From positions 5,232,551 to 5,296,550 of the forward strand of contig CM073895.1 of assembly GCA_037176705.1 (NCBI GenBank): a stretch of DNA of 64,000 bases, in the 5' to 3' direction. Source of the stretch: Molossus alvarezi. Its lineage: Eukaryota; Chordata; Mammalia; Chiroptera; Molossidae. Of the stretch, positions 46,317 to 58,360 are shown in pieces (position 1 is the first letter of the stretch; each line of letters opens with the position of its first letter). The position numbers and the translations under genes were made by a program. The notes below the pieces were generated by a model. It ran no database searches. It was not told the origin of the DNA and saw nothing but the letters and a program-made list of their open reading frames with translations.

Positions 46317-46474
46317 GTGAGTAGGCTCGGCCGCCGGGCCCGAGGTCCTGCACCGGGACCCAGGCCAGCGTCGTCCAGGCGGGGCCTTGGGGACCCAGAT
46401 GTGGGAGCCCCCTTCCACTCGGATGGCGGTGACACGGTGAACTAGCTTGGATGAGGGTCACCCCCACCCCACCC

Positions 46475-46590
46475 TGTACAATCCTCACAAGCTCCGTATG
46501 CGATGGGCAGGACACGGAATGCCCGGCCCCTATCACGGGTGGAAAAGTGAGGTTCCTAGGCACACGCACAGGGAGGATTAGGGCCAGGAA
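46475..46590 (-). mobile_element. MIR-like fragment
   Basis: Reverse MIR pattern: acaatcctcacaagctccgt, tatgcgatgggcaggac, gggtggaaaagtgaggttcc. Confidence 0.5.
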
Positions 46591-46599
46591 TGCGGGGAC

Positions 46600-49500
46600 T
46601 GCTGTCTCCTGGGAGGCAGACAGGAGAACCGCGGCGTCAGGGCGGGAAGGGCCTGTGGGACCCAGGAGGGGTGGCCGGAGCTGGCTCTCCTGCCCTCGGC
46701 CCGTCTGCTCCTGGACCGGAGGCCGCGGCTCCCAGACCGGCTGGCACATGGATGATGGTAATCAAGCTGCATTTCATTTTGTCAGCAAAGTGATGCTTTC
46801 TGAAGCATCTGTCAGGTGCAAATCACAGAATGCAAAGCTCCAAGTGAGTCCAGAAAGCAGGGCCTTGGCCGGTGCCTCATTTCCATGGGCCTTGGCTCCC
46901 GGCGGCCACTGCAGGTTCTTTCGGTGGCTTCTCCTGCCACCTGGACACCTGGGCTCAGGAAGAACAGACTGGGGGTCTGCCAGATCCAAGAAGAGGTTCT
47001 GGAACATTGACCTCGGGCTCAGGACAGAGATCTGTCATCATATGGGACTTCAGAGAGCAGACCAGCAGGTCCCCGGGAGCCCGTGCCTCCCTTGGAGGCG
47101 GGGCTGCAGGGAAGAAGCCGTTGGGAGCAACCGAAATGTCCTTCCCTGGAAGGAGTGTGTCCCGTCTCTGGGAGTATCTGAGCCGAAGCCAGGTGGTACC
47201 AGCAGTAACCAGCTAATCTTGAGAGTTCCTCAGTGCTCAGACTGGGGGCTCCCCTTCATCCCAAGGTTGGGAATGGGGATCAGGAGAGACAGAGGGGTCT
47301 GTATGGGGAGGGAAGCCACCAGCCCGGCTGGCCCAGGAGCTGGACTCCAGCTGGAACTCACTCTCATGTCACCCTCCCGAGCCAAGAGCCCCAGGAGGCT
47401 CCAGCCAGCTCACCCTGATGCTGCTGCCACCACCAGGAACACAGAACCAGGTGGCCCAGGGGCCTTCTGAGCTCAGGCTGTGTCTCTTCCCGATGGCCAA
47501 GGGGATTAAGCTCCATGAATCCCAGGAGTGGAAGACAGACCTCTGCTGCTTACCTGGAGGGCCCCATGGCCTATTCAAAAGTCTGTTATGTAAAATTACA
47601 GCAGACGCCCGGTACGTCTTGTCACCCCGGGCCCCCCGAGCGGCGCGCGGACACGCGAGTGCACTTGTGTGTGTGGCCCTGGTCACAGACGCACGGCCTG
47701 GAAACTCAGCCCGGAAAACGCAGCTCCGATAAAAGCTCGCAGTGCCGACCAGGCTGGGAACACGCACAGGGAATGGCTGACGTGTTCGGGGGACGCAGAG
47801 ATGCCGGAAGCCAAGAAGGCATCGGACGTGGTTCCAGAATCGGGCGTGCCACCCAGCACTGGAGCCAAACACATTAGCTTCATCGCATTTTCACATACAT
47901 GCCTTCCTTCGAAGACTTCACAGTTTGATTTCCTGATGTTTCCTCACTTCTCTACCCTGCAGCAGAGTCGTCAGCGGATTAATCAAATCGCTGTGCTTCT
48001 CAGCGGCGAAGGGACACCCCAGCTGCAGCCTTTGTCACCTGCTGCCAGGCGGGGGCTCGCGGTCTTTAGCTTTGGGGTCTCACAAACGCCGCCGAGTAAG
48101 CCAGACGGACCCGGGAACCCCGCCTTGATTCTCCCAGCGGTGTCCTTTGGTCCCATGGGGGCTCGCCTCCAACCTGCAGTGTGAGGGATGTCTCTGCCAG
48201 ATTTTTTAAAACGGGGAAAAAATGTGATATCTGATAGGAATTCCCCTTTGGCTTCTCTTCCCGTCTTTGCAATCCCTTCTGTGGTCGTTAGAATGCGGGT
48301 TCTACTGCGGTGACAGAGACGAAGGAACTGGTAGCTCATAAGACAGAAGGCGATTCTGTCTCTCTCACGTAGCAGTCCAAGGTTGACATGGCCGCCCCAG
48401 TGTCAGGGAGCAGCCACCCAGGCTCCTTCCAGCTGGTTGCTCTGCCATTCCTAGGGTGTTGCCCTCTCTTACATGGCCCAATATGGCTGCCCCAGCTCCT
48501 GCCATCACAACTGCATTCCAACCAGAGAAAGTGGAGGGCAGTTGTTTTCCCTTTTGGGACAGGATCCAGATGTTACCCACACTTCTGTTCATATGTCACT
48601 GGCCAGAATTTGGTCATATGGGCACCCCTGGTTGGAAGTATGATCTTTTGCTAAGCACTACCATCCTAACATGCTTTGGCGAATAGGGTTCTGTGTGTGT
48701 CACTCAGGGCTGAGTGGAGCGGAGCTCAAGCTCGGTGCCTCTGTAGAACCTCAGCTGAGAACTCATCTGGGCTCCAGGCCTGAGGATGGCTGACTCGGCC
48801 CCGCTCTGAGGGCTGGCGGTTAGAGAATTCAAATGAATGTGATCGAAAGCCCAGCATTTCCCATCCTGGAAATTCTGGGGTCCGTTCCAATGCAGCTGCT
48901 CTGAGCAAGCACCAGCTTTGGGCCCCGCAAAGTGCCAGAGCGTGAGAGAAGGCTGGGCAGGTGGGATCTTCTGCTCCGTGGTGGGCGTGGGACAGAGTGC
49001 CAGACAGGCTCTGTGTCTGTGTCCTGCCAGCCTGGTGGGAAACGGGCTCCGTGACCTTGGGCTGCCCAGAACCACAGTGGTTCTGAGCCGCTGTGCCCAG
49101 ACCCGCCACCCTCGGCTGTCCTTCGGCCGGCAGGGAGCCAGTGGAGCCGGTCTCCTGGGAAAGGACCTGTTCCTCTGAGCGCCCATGGCTCTCTGCCCTG
49201 CCCCACTCCCGAGGAGCCCCGGGGTGCGGGGCCTGCCATTCACTTCCCAGCTGGCAGTCGGTGAGCATGTGTCCTACAGAGTGAGGAGTGAGGGCTTGGG
49301 TTTTAAGCTGTGTTCGCAGCCCTTCCCCGAGATGTCATCGTGCCCCAAATGTCCCCACCCAGGCTTACCAGATGGCCCTGCACTGCCGAGCACACCAGGG
49401 GCTTCCTGTAGCTTACATGGCCCCCGAGAGCATCAGGCAGCCCCACCAGTCACTGCTGGGCTTGGCCCTACTCCCACAGCCTTCCCTGGGTGCTGAGGCT

Positions 49501-50510
49501 GCTTCTCCAGGGGCCCGAGACCTCTGTGGTGGCGTCCTCAGCAGCACTGGGTGGCCAAGCAGGAGGGCTTGCTGGGAGCCTGCATAGCCCCAGGGTCTGC
49601 ACCCACACACGTGTTTCCACATGTGTGCTTGTGCTCACCCGTGCACAGGATCGCCCTTGTCACCCACACGCACATGCCCCCCCACCACCACTGTGCCCAG
49701 AAGCAGAGACCAGCGGGGCTCAGGTGGAGGGGCAGGTGCTGAACAGCTCCTCCTGCAAAGGGGATAAATGGGCTCGAGCGGCCATGAGGACGAGGGGAAG
49801 GTGTGCAGAAGGCCTTCCAGGAGATGGCCCTGCACAAGTCACTCAACCTCGCTGAGCCTCACCACCCTCCCTCGGGGGACAGCCCTACTCCATGGTGCCA
49901 TGGTTGTCAAATCTGTCATGGACTAGAAGCACGCGGGTGCTGGGGCTGCAGCTGCCCAGCTGCACACAGTCAGGGAAGATCCCAGAGCCAGAAAGCCAGC
50001 CCTCTTGAAGTTGAGCTGTGTGCCAAGGGTGGGCACTCACAGGCCAGCCGGACAGTCCTTCAGGGACTCCTGCACCCCCAACACTGGGCCGAAGCTGGCT
50101 TTTAGAGAGACCTCTCTGAGCTCGTCCCTGTACTGGCCCTGGGGAAGCTGCCAGGAGGGAGCAAACCCACGTCCTGCCCCCAGGAAGACAACCAAAGGGG
50201 CTGCTGCACCAGCAGCTGGATCCGGAGCAATGGCTTGAGGGTAAAGTAGATGGTTCTGCCTTCAAGGACCTAGGAATCCAGAAAAACAAGCCCAGGAATA
50301 GTCAGCAAGCCTTCCTGGTAGGACTTTCCCTGGGCCCTGGTGAATGTCTGGGACGCGGGGCCAGGCAGGAGGCAGAGAGGTGTTCCCACGCAGGTCTGTG
50401 TGGGACAGCGTGAAGGAGGACACAGAGGCGAAAGTAGACACGTGGGTGGCACTGAGGTGATGGACTGTGTCCCCTTTGAGGCTTTACGGGCAGATGGATA
50501 TGCAGCGATG
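46600..50510. other. Intron with few features
   Basis: 46745-46850 (gatggtaatcaagctgcatt) and 47870-48010 (including cagcggattaatcaaatcgc, a palindromic GGATTAATC-type homeodomain site) are AT-richer and may be conserved. 48300-48690 resembles an old interspersed repeat (ccaatatggctgcccc, catatgtcactggccagaat) that I cannot name. 49815-49885 has a weak MIR core (caagtcactcaacctcgctg). A 339-residue open frame here has no recognisable domain. Confidence 0.45.
48300..48690. mobile_element. Unassigned old interspersed repeat
   Basis: Phrases atggccgccccagtgtcagg, ccaatatggctgcccc, ctcctgccatcacaactgca and tatgtcactggccagaattt follow a widespread mammalian repeat layout related to the one at 33760. 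Family not named. Confidence 0.45.
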
Positions 50511-50514
50511 GAGG

Positions 50515-51545
50515 TCATGTTCGGGTGAGAGGGTAAAGGTCGTGTTGATAGTGAGGAGGCAGAAGTCATGTTGAGTAAAAGGGAGCGGAGGCCAAGTTAG
50601 TGTGAAAGGGTGGAGGTTATGTTGAATTTGAGGGGTGAAGGCCATGTTGAGAAGGAGGTGATAAAGCCTATGTTGAGTGTGAGGGAGCCATGTTAGGTAC
50701 AAAGTGATAAAGGCCACGTTGACAGCAGGATTGGAGGCCACACGGAGTGAGGGGAGGGAGGCGTGTTGGGTATGAGGTTGGAGGTCGTGTTGGGTGTGGG
50801 GATGGAGGCCATGTTGAGTGTAGGGATGGAGGCCGTGTTGAGTGTAGGGATGGAGGCCGTGTTGAGTGTAGGGATGGAGGCCGTGTTGAGACTGGAGGGG
50901 ATGGAGGCCGTGTTGAGTGTGGAGGGGATGGAGGCTGTGTTGAGTGTAGGGATGGAGGCTGTGTTGAGTGTGGGGATGAAGGCTGTGTTGAGTGTGGGGA
51001 TGGAGGTCGTGTTGAGTGTGGGGATGGAGGCCGTGTTGAGTGTGGAGGGGATGGAGGCTGTGTTGAGTGTGGAGGGGATGGAGGCTGTGTTGAGTGTAGG
51101 GATGGAGGCTGTGTTGAGTGTGGGGATGGAGGTCGTGTTGAGTGTGGGGATGGAGGCCGTGTTGAGTGTGGAGGGGATGGAGGCTGTGTTGAGTGTAGGG
51201 ATGGAGGCTGTGTTGAGTGTGGGGATGGAGGTCGTGTTGAGTGTAGGGATGGAGGCTGTGTTGAGTGTGGGGATGGAGGCTGTGTTGAGTGTGGGGATGA
51301 AGGCTGTGTTGAGTGTGGGGATGGAGGTCGTGTTGAGTGTGGGGATGGAGGTCGTGTTGAGTGTGGGGATGGAGGCCGTGTTGAGTGTGGGGATGAAGGC
51401 TGTGTTGAGTGTGGGGATGGAGGTCGTGTTGAGTGTAGGGATGGAGGCCGTGTTGAGTGTGGGGATGGAGGCTGTGTTGCGAGTGGAGGGGATGGAGGCC
51501 GTGTTGAGTGTGGGGGTGTAGAGGTCATGTTGAAGGGTGGAGCTT
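50515..51545. repeat. 24-base minisatellite with higher-order structure
   Basis: About 30 copies of a 24-base unit (gtgttgagtgtggggatgga plus ggct, ggtc or ggcc), with 27-base variants carrying an extra gag (gtggaggggatgg). The left 250 bases are degenerate copies and 50790-51530 is regular. Since 24 is divisible by three, several frames stay open as eight-residue repeats; the lack of other coding features argues against a protein. Confidence 0.97.
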
Positions 51546-54500
51546 GTTGAATGTGGGGACGGAATGTACTCTCCTGATTTCAGCCATCCTCAGTTAACTC
51601 AGTCACCTGTGGGCCTTGGACCCCTGCAGTCTGGTGGTGTCGGAGCCAGAGTCACAGTCCTTCACCAGGTACTCTCAGGAAGAGCCCATCCCTAGCCTCT
51701 GTGCAACTATAAGGCCGGTGCCACAAGCCACAGGGACCTGGCCAAGGCCAGCGCGGCGGGGGGCAGGGAACTCCCTATTGCTGAGAAGTGTCCAGTGTGG
51801 CAGAGAGACTAGAAGGAAGCAGGCTGATTAGCAGGCGTCTGCCTTCTCCAGGAGCTCCTCACCCCACATGTTAAGCCAACAGAACCCTCTGTTTCCAGTA
51901 CCCCCACCCCCTCCTCCACCTGGGAGGCCCGCACAGCAACACCCCTGCCCTGGGTTGTATAGTCAATGCGTCTGTTGTTTTCTCATAATTTTCCAGACAA
52001 AGACCAAAGATCCAGTAAGAGGGGAAGTGTTTATTTGTTTTGCTTTTTTGCTTAGATTGTAATCCTGGTGATTATAGAAATATCAAGAAGTAAAATCAAC
52101 AAAGGCTTTCCTTTCCCGACCCTGCACCAAACCCCGTTCCTGGTCAATGAGCGCCACCTGGTGGCCTGTGGCAGCAGAGCGGCTCAGAAATGAGAGCACT
52201 GTGTCTCTGGAGCCTGCGGACATGGGGCCCTGTCCCACTCCTGCCTGGGGACCCGGTGTCTTGGATGTGGTGGGAGGCCACCTTAAACCTGCCCTGAGAT
52301 TCTGGGCCAGCGGGCTTAGGATGGGGCCTGAATACACCTCCTTTCCTCTGGCGTTCGCCTCTGACAGGGAGGGCATGCTGCCCGTCTGTGGGTGATGGAG
52401 GGACACTGAGCAGTCACAGAGGTGCAGCATCCACAGAGCTGCAGGCAGGGCGCATGAGATAGGGGGCTAAAGGGGGGTCAGTCTGAGGAAGGGAGGCTGC
52501 TGTTAGAAAGGGTCAGACGGCTTCTTTCTGGCCAGAAATGTTCGCTTGGAGGCATGTTCCAGTGTCCCCACCTCTGAAGTGAGACTCTCCAGATAGGAGA
52601 GGGGGATCGGGAGTCAAGAGTGAGCTGGGGCCCGCCCAGGCTGCCCACCACCAGAACTCGGGGCAGCGGAGCTGTCAAGGTGCCCCCAGTCTTCCCAGAC
52701 CCACAGGACCTGGGCAGAGACGGTGGCTCGGTGCCAGGAGCCACGGTCCTTGTCATAGACCCCTGGGCAGGTTGATGCAAAGACGGGCTCCTGCCCTCCA
52801 AGACGGTAAGACTCCACAGGTCTGAGTGGGCCCTGGGAGCCTGAACTTTTAACAAGCGGCAGTCTCGTGCTTTTCGAAAGATCCTAGCCTAACGCAGACG
52901 CCAGCCAAAGGCCAACCAAGGAGCCCATCGTGAGATCGGCCCCGGGCCTCCGGGGCGTCAGCTGGTTCTCACGTTCGGGTGGGAAGGAAGCAAACGCGGG
53001 GCAGTGCTGACCTCAGCCGCGCACCAAGAACGGGGTGTGTACTTCTGGGTGTTCCAGGCTTTCTGTAGACTCTGGAGTAGCACCTGCTCCCCGAGAACTT
53101 TCCTTGGGTAGAAAGTCAGGTGTTAGTGCCGGGCATATGTTGGGGTTTTGCCAGACACCTGTTGACTTGAAGTCACGAGAAACAAACCCTGGAATGCCGT
53201 AAAGGAAACACACCTGCACCCCAGGCCCAGCCCCGGGGAGCAGCTCTGTCGTAAGAGTGAAGCTCTGGCCAGCGGATGGTGCCTGTGAGGCCCGGAAGGT
53301 TCTGCTCCCCCCCACCCATGTCTGCAGAGTGTGAAGCCCTGCTGGGGTGGGGACAGGATGGGGCCTGGAGAGGGTTTCCCTGCCCATGGCTGTCCCTGCT
53401 GGCTCAGGGAGCAGGCCGGGTGCGTCTCCGCAAGTCCCCACTCCTGCCAGAATGCCTTCTGGGCACGGCGCAGCCTGGCACGGAGGATAGCGGGCGTGGG
53501 CCTCGGTGGCAAGGCTGGCCTTGGTTTGGGGCATCTTTTCCTTGCTGTGCTGGGAGGATCCAGGCTTGTTTTGCAAATGAGCCTTTCTCCCTCTGGCTAA
53601 ATTTTATTTAGCGGAATGGCCCCCAAGTAGGAGAACTAAAAGAGAAATAATTTGGGTTTCTTGTGACTCCCTGGCTACTTGCCACCCAGGGATGCTCTGG
53701 GCGCCACGCACCCCCTGCGGTTTCAGAACTGCAGCGCCTCTCTGACACCCACTCCCGCAGTGAGCTTCGCCGGGGTTCGGGGTGCGCCTCTGTGCTGGCG
53801 TTGGGGACGTGGCAGCCCTGCCCATGTCCCCTGCCTGGCGGTCACCGGGAGCTGACGGCCCTGCTCATCCAGGGGTGGTTTTGTTAAACTTAGAATTTGT
53901 TGCCAACATCAAAATCTCCAGATTTTCAGCTTCTCTTTGAAAATCGAAGGTTCTGGGACACATCGTTTGGAACCGAGAGGCAGCGACCTTTCGGGGGCAC
54001 CTGCCTCCCTGTGGGTGACACCTCTGGGCACACGGAGGAGGCATCTGAGCCCAGGGTCTCGCAAGAAGCAAGATGGAAACATCTGGAATCCCACTTGGTC
54101 CCCTGCCCCCACTGCCCGGGGCCTGGAGGGGCCGCTCAGGCCGGCGGTCGCCCCTGACCGGGGCCTGGGAGGACAGTCCGCTGTTAGCCTGCTGAGAAAA
54201 GGGTCCCAGGGCCTTGTGGCTCCTGGATGTGGGATGACGGCCCACGCTGCTCTCTCGGCCAGATTGCGCCTCTGACGTCACCAGGCCGTCGGAGAGCTCT
54301 GTCCACGCTCTCTCTGTGGCGTGAAGAATCCCGGCGTGAGTAACAAGGGCGCGGCAGATCAGAGGAGGTTCTGCATGCCTCAGAATGGCTCCGTGGTGCC
54401 GCGTCCTTGTCTGTGGCAGGGCCGGCGCCGAAACACGGCCAAGGCCACTTTCTGTGTCCCGGAGCCCCGTGGAGACGGTCTGTGCGGCCAGGTGGGAGGC

Positions 54501-55040
54501 GCAGGGACACCTGCCGTGTGGCCCCAGTGCCCTGACAGCACAGCAGTGGTGCGCCTGGCTGGGAGCCCTCTCTCTGCACCTCCCCCAGGCCCGAGGTCCG
54601 TCCCCCAAAGGGGACAGCGGCCGTGTTCAGTGCTCAGGCCTCTGCCTTCTCTGGGCCGCGGTTACCGATGGAACAGCCCGTACCTCCCGGTGGGAGACAG
54701 AAGGTGGGTCTTGATGTCCCACGTCCGAACGCCCAGAGCCCGGGACGGCCAGCTCACTCAGGACGCAGCACATACATCCCCCGGTGCACCTGCCGTCTGT
54801 CCCATCAGCCTCCGAACCCCTCGAAACGAGATTTCTGAACATGTCCTCAGGACCGGCAGGAGAAAGCAAGTTGAGGGCAAGACGGGGAAATTGAATAGCA
54901 TGTGGGTGTCTGGACACAAGAAGTTAAATCTAATGAAAATGTTATCCAGCCGAACCGAGAAACCAGAAGCGGGGCCTCTATTCCCGGCAGCAAGAACACA
55001 GTGAGAATGAAGCCAACCCCACTGCCTTTCCCACGGACCT
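51545..55040. other. Intron with a CTCF-like motif and no gene
   Basis: 51960-52110 is AT-richer. The rest is GC-rich with no recognised repeat. 53880-53960 is a small AT-richer stretch. Nothing else is seen. Confidence 0.5.
52151..52164 (-). promoter_or_regulatory. CTCF-like motif, reverse
   Basis: gcgccacctggtgg matches the reverse of the CTCF core (CCACCAGGTGGCGC type). It is the best CTCF match noticed in the window. Confidence 0.5.
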
Positions 55041-55041
55041 T

Positions 55042-55055
55042 GTTGCCATGGAGAC
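55042..55055. promoter_or_regulatory. RFX X-box
   Basis: gttgccatggagac fits the RFX X-box consensus closely and sits in a less GC-rich patch (54890-55090). Confidence 0.45.
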
Positions 55056-55809
55056 AGCCTTCCCGTGTCAACAACTCGGAGGCATCCAATCGGGCTCATT
55101 CATGCCCTGAGAGGCACGTGGCAGGCGCCCCCGCCCCACCCCGTCTCCATCACATGGTTTCTGAATAGGGTGACCACGCGGCCCGGGTTGCCGGGAGCGT
55201 CCCAGTTCCCACCATTGTCCAGGCAAATGATCGCAGCACCCGTCTGTCTCCAAGGTGACCTGTCTGGACAGCAGGTTGAATGGTCGCCCTTGTCGCTGGT
55301 CTTTACTGAGCCCTGAGCACGGTGCAGGCGAGCTGCCTGAGCCAGGCCGGCGGGGCGGGAGGAAGGGGCACCCCACAGGCCCCTGTGGGAGGCATTACCT
55401 TTGCCACCGACATGCCACTTCCTACCGGCTCACACAGCACCAGGCACCTCTTCCTCTGCAGAGAGAGCCAAACGCCGATCCTAGCGGGCACCCCCTGCGC
55501 TGCTCCCGCCGTGACCCAGGCTCCAGCCCACGTGCCCTGTCCTCCTCCTAAAGTTACCGCCCCACAGAGCGAAGGACGCGGCCGCCGTGGGTGGGTGCCT
55601 TCCGGAGTTCTCCTTTCGGACCCATGAAGCCCCTCCCGAGTGGGCTTGGCGTTTCTGGGCAGAAGGGTCTCCCCCTCGGGGCCCTGGGCCCTGACCTGCC
55701 TCAGATGTCCTGTGGACGCCACCGAGCCAGAGCCCTAGGTGTGGGGCCCACTTCTCTGTGTGTCTTTAAAGCCCCTTAGGAAACAGTGACAGGTAGTCAG
55801 GTGAACCAG

Positions 55810-55870
55810 AGAGAGGCGCCTATTTTGCAGATGAGGAAACCGAGGCCGAGGCATCAAAGGCCTTTTACAT
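55810..55870 (-). mobile_element. MIR fragment
   Basis: Reverse MIR core ttttgcagatgaggaaaccg followed by aggccgaggcat. Confidence 0.55.
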
Positions 55871-55993
55871 CTTAAGCATGTAAGGCCAGCACGGTCCGGT
55901 CAGCCTGTCCCCTGCAGGCTCGCGACCTTTCTGGAGTCCAGCCCCTCCTTCCCACATGGCGGGCTCAGACGCTGAGCTGGGTCCGCTCGCCCT

Positions 55994-56777
55994 GCAGTAC
56001 AATGCCACCCCGCCCTGCACTGCAATGCCGCCCCGCCCTGCAGTGCAATGCTTCCCCGCCCTGCAGTACAATGCCCCCCGCCCTGCAGTGCAATGCCAGC
56101 CCGCCCTGCAGTGCAATGCCAGCCCGCCCTGCAGTGCAATGCTGCCCCGCCCTGCAGTGCAATGCCCCCCGCCCTGCAGTGCAATGCCAGCCCGCCCTGC
56201 AGTGCAATGCCAGCCCGCCCTGCAGTGCAATGCCGCCCCGCCCTGCAGTGCAATGCCCCCCACCCTGCAGTGCAATGCCCCCCACCCTGCAGTGCAATGC
56301 CAGCCCGCCCTGCAGTGCAATGCCCCCCACCCTGCAGTGCAATGCCCCCCACCCTGCAGTGCAATGCCCCCCACCCTGCAGTGCAATGCCAGCCCGCCCT
56401 GCAGTGCAATGCCCCCCGCCCTGCAGTGCAATGCCCCCCGCCCTGCAGTGCAATGCCAGCCCGCCCTGCAGTGCAATGCCAGCCCGCCCTGCAGTGCAAT
56501 GCCGCCCCGCCCTGCAGTGCAATGCCGCCCTGCCCTGCAGTGCAATGCCCCCCCGCCCTGCAGTGCAATGCCAGCCCGCCCTGCAGTGCAATGCCCCCCG
56601 CCCTGCAGTACAATGCCGCCCCGCCCTGCAGTGCAATGCCGCCCCACCCTGCAGTGCAATGCCAGCCCGCCCTGCAGTGCAATGCCCCCCGCCCTGCAGT
56701 GCAATGCCCCCCGCCCTGCAGTGCAATGCCAGCCCGCCCTGCAGTGCAATGCCGCCCCGCCCTGCAGTGCAATGCCA
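55994..56777. repeat. 22-23-base GC-rich minisatellite, about 34 copies
   Basis: Unit cgccctgcagtgcaatgc with a variable CC/CAG/CG spacer, giving 22 or 23 bases. It has no stop codon in any of six frames, so long open frames appear on both strands. Every copy contains a CTGCAG palindrome. It is strongly C-rich on the + strand. Confidence 0.98.
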
Positions 56778-56779
56778 GC

Positions 56780-57540
56780 ACTGCTGTGGGTCCACGTCAG
56801 GTGTGAACGATGTTAGCTTCGGGTGACAGCCAAGAGGAACTGCCCCTGGGCCCCGTCTCTGACTAGGTGGGTCCCCTCCCCACCCCCAGTGACTAGAAAT
56901 CCAGGCAAGGAGCCCCCGTTTCAAAGCCAAATGCTGCCCCCGCAAATCCCACCTCCTTGGGGAGGACCCTTTCTTTGGGTTCACTGTCTTTCACAGACAC
57001 TTACCGTCTCCTCCATGAACATGGCCAGGCTCCAGGAGCCCCAGAGGCCCAGGCTCAGCCACTGAAACGTGTTCCTGGCACGGGGTTCCCTCTCCCTTGC
57101 TGGCTCCGTGTCCTCGGGGAGCGGGCCCACCGCAGCTGCCGCCTCCCACCTGCTCCCTGCTCCCTGGGGCCCGGCCAGTTTCCTGTGCCCTGGGCTGAGT
57201 GGCCCGGCCAGCGGCCCCCACCCCCGTCCTGGCCACAGGGAGGACACTCACGAGGGGGGAGCCATGGGCTTGAGAGCGGGCCCTTTGGTCGAGAGGGCAG
57301 GACACACGGGGGGACAGTGGGCTGGCCCCTGTCTCCGAGTTTCCTGCACCGGCACCAGGTCCCCACCCCGTAAACTGGACACCCTCCCTCTAGGAAGTGA
57401 GGTGAGCCTTGCTGTGAGCGGAAGGACTCTCAGCCTTGGGATGGGGCAGCACCCGTCATCCATCCAGGGATTCCTGGGTCCTGGGGGTGCAGGCTGGGAG
57501 ACCTTGAGGGGTGGGCCATTCGGTGGAAAGAACCTGACTG
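56780..57540. other. GC-rich intron without recognised features
   Basis: Nothing recognised. Confidence 0.55.
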
Positions 57541-57544
57541 TGTA

Positions 57545-57665
57545 AACCCTCCCCACCCCCACTTCTTGGGCGAGTCACGTAACTTTCTGAGGTTTGGTTC
57601 TTAAATTAATAAATGGGACGATCATTCTTCCTCAAGGGGTCGTCGAGAGATTACAGATGTAATCT
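57545..57665 (+). mobile_element. MIR SINE fragment
   Basis: Forward MIR core: cttgggcgagtcacgtaact, ttctgaggtttggttc, aataaatgggacgatc and gggtcgtcgagagattac. Confidence 0.75.
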
Positions 57666-57869
57666 CTCTCTATCAGGGGCCCAGACTACCACAGCCTGGG
57701 CAGCTTCAATTAACTTTCTTAGAGAAATTAATTTTCTCGAAGCCTGGGAGCTGAGAAGTCCCAGCTCAAGGTGTGGGCGGGGCGGTTTCCGGCAGGGCCC
57801 CCCCCAACCCCGCCCCGTGTCCTCTCGCCAGCTCGCTGTGACCGCCCAGGGCCTTGCAGTGTGTACGCT

Positions 57870-58042
57870 CCCGGGATCACCTCCTCTTCCTCTGAGGACA
57901 CGAGCCCCGTTGGAGAGGGACCCACCCTCCTGACCTCACTTAACCTTGTTAACCTCCTGAAAGGCCCCGTGTCCAAATACAGTCACTCCGGGGTCAGGGC
58001 TTCAACCTCAGAAGTGTGTGGGCACACAGTTCTGTCCCTGCA
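57870..58042 (-). mobile_element. MaLR-like LTR fragment
   Basis: Phrases ctgaggacacgagcc, tcctgacctcacttaacctt, gttaacctcctgaaagg, cccgtgtccaaatacagtca and ggggtcagggcttcaacct resemble the reverse of a MaLR-type LTR. Subfamily uncertain. Confidence 0.5.
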
Positions 58043-58189
58043 GGGGGCCAGCAAAGCGTGACCAGGGCCCAGGCCTCGTCTGCCACGGCTCCCTGCCCCT
58101 CCCCCAAAGCTGGGCCGGAGCAGCCGTGCCGAGAGGCCCGTGGCTGCCAGCCGGCCCCACGTGGGGTCACCCACACCTTCGCCTGGCCC

Positions 58190-58360
58190 CTCCTCCAGAT
58201 CTCAATTACTCGCGCACAGCGGTCGGCCGCCTCTTGGGTAAATTGTTCATCAGAAGATGCTCTCCAAAGCATGGCCACATGCTGTTGCCATTGATTTCGT
58301 TTTGATTATTCATATTAGAGGGAGCACCGCTGTCTGGCCGCGGGTGGTAATTAGGGTTAG
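58190..58360. promoter_or_regulatory. Possible conserved noncoding element
   Basis: Non-repeat, AT-richer core: gatctcaattactcgcgcac, tgttgccattgatttcgttt, tgattattcatattagaggg. It contains SOX- and homeodomain-like cores and lies within the intron between the CG-1 exons. Confidence 0.45.

Noticed and set aside
46451..47470. 339-residue forward open frame after the first exon
   Set aside because: It spans a MIR-like fragment and GC-rich intron, shows no domain, and ends without context of a gene; length is expected by chance at this GC content.
50668..51550. Open frames with eight-residue repeats on both strands
   Set aside because: Direct result of a 24-base tandem repeat; the degenerate edge and lack of conserved flanks argue against coding.
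55994..56777. CRISPR-like array
   Set aside because: No distinct spacers between repeats, and the window is mammalian; it is a minisatellite.
55865..56984. Several 250-340-residue open frames on both strands
   Set aside because: They are translations of the 22-23-base minisatellite, which has no stop in any frame; no domain or gene structure supports a protein.
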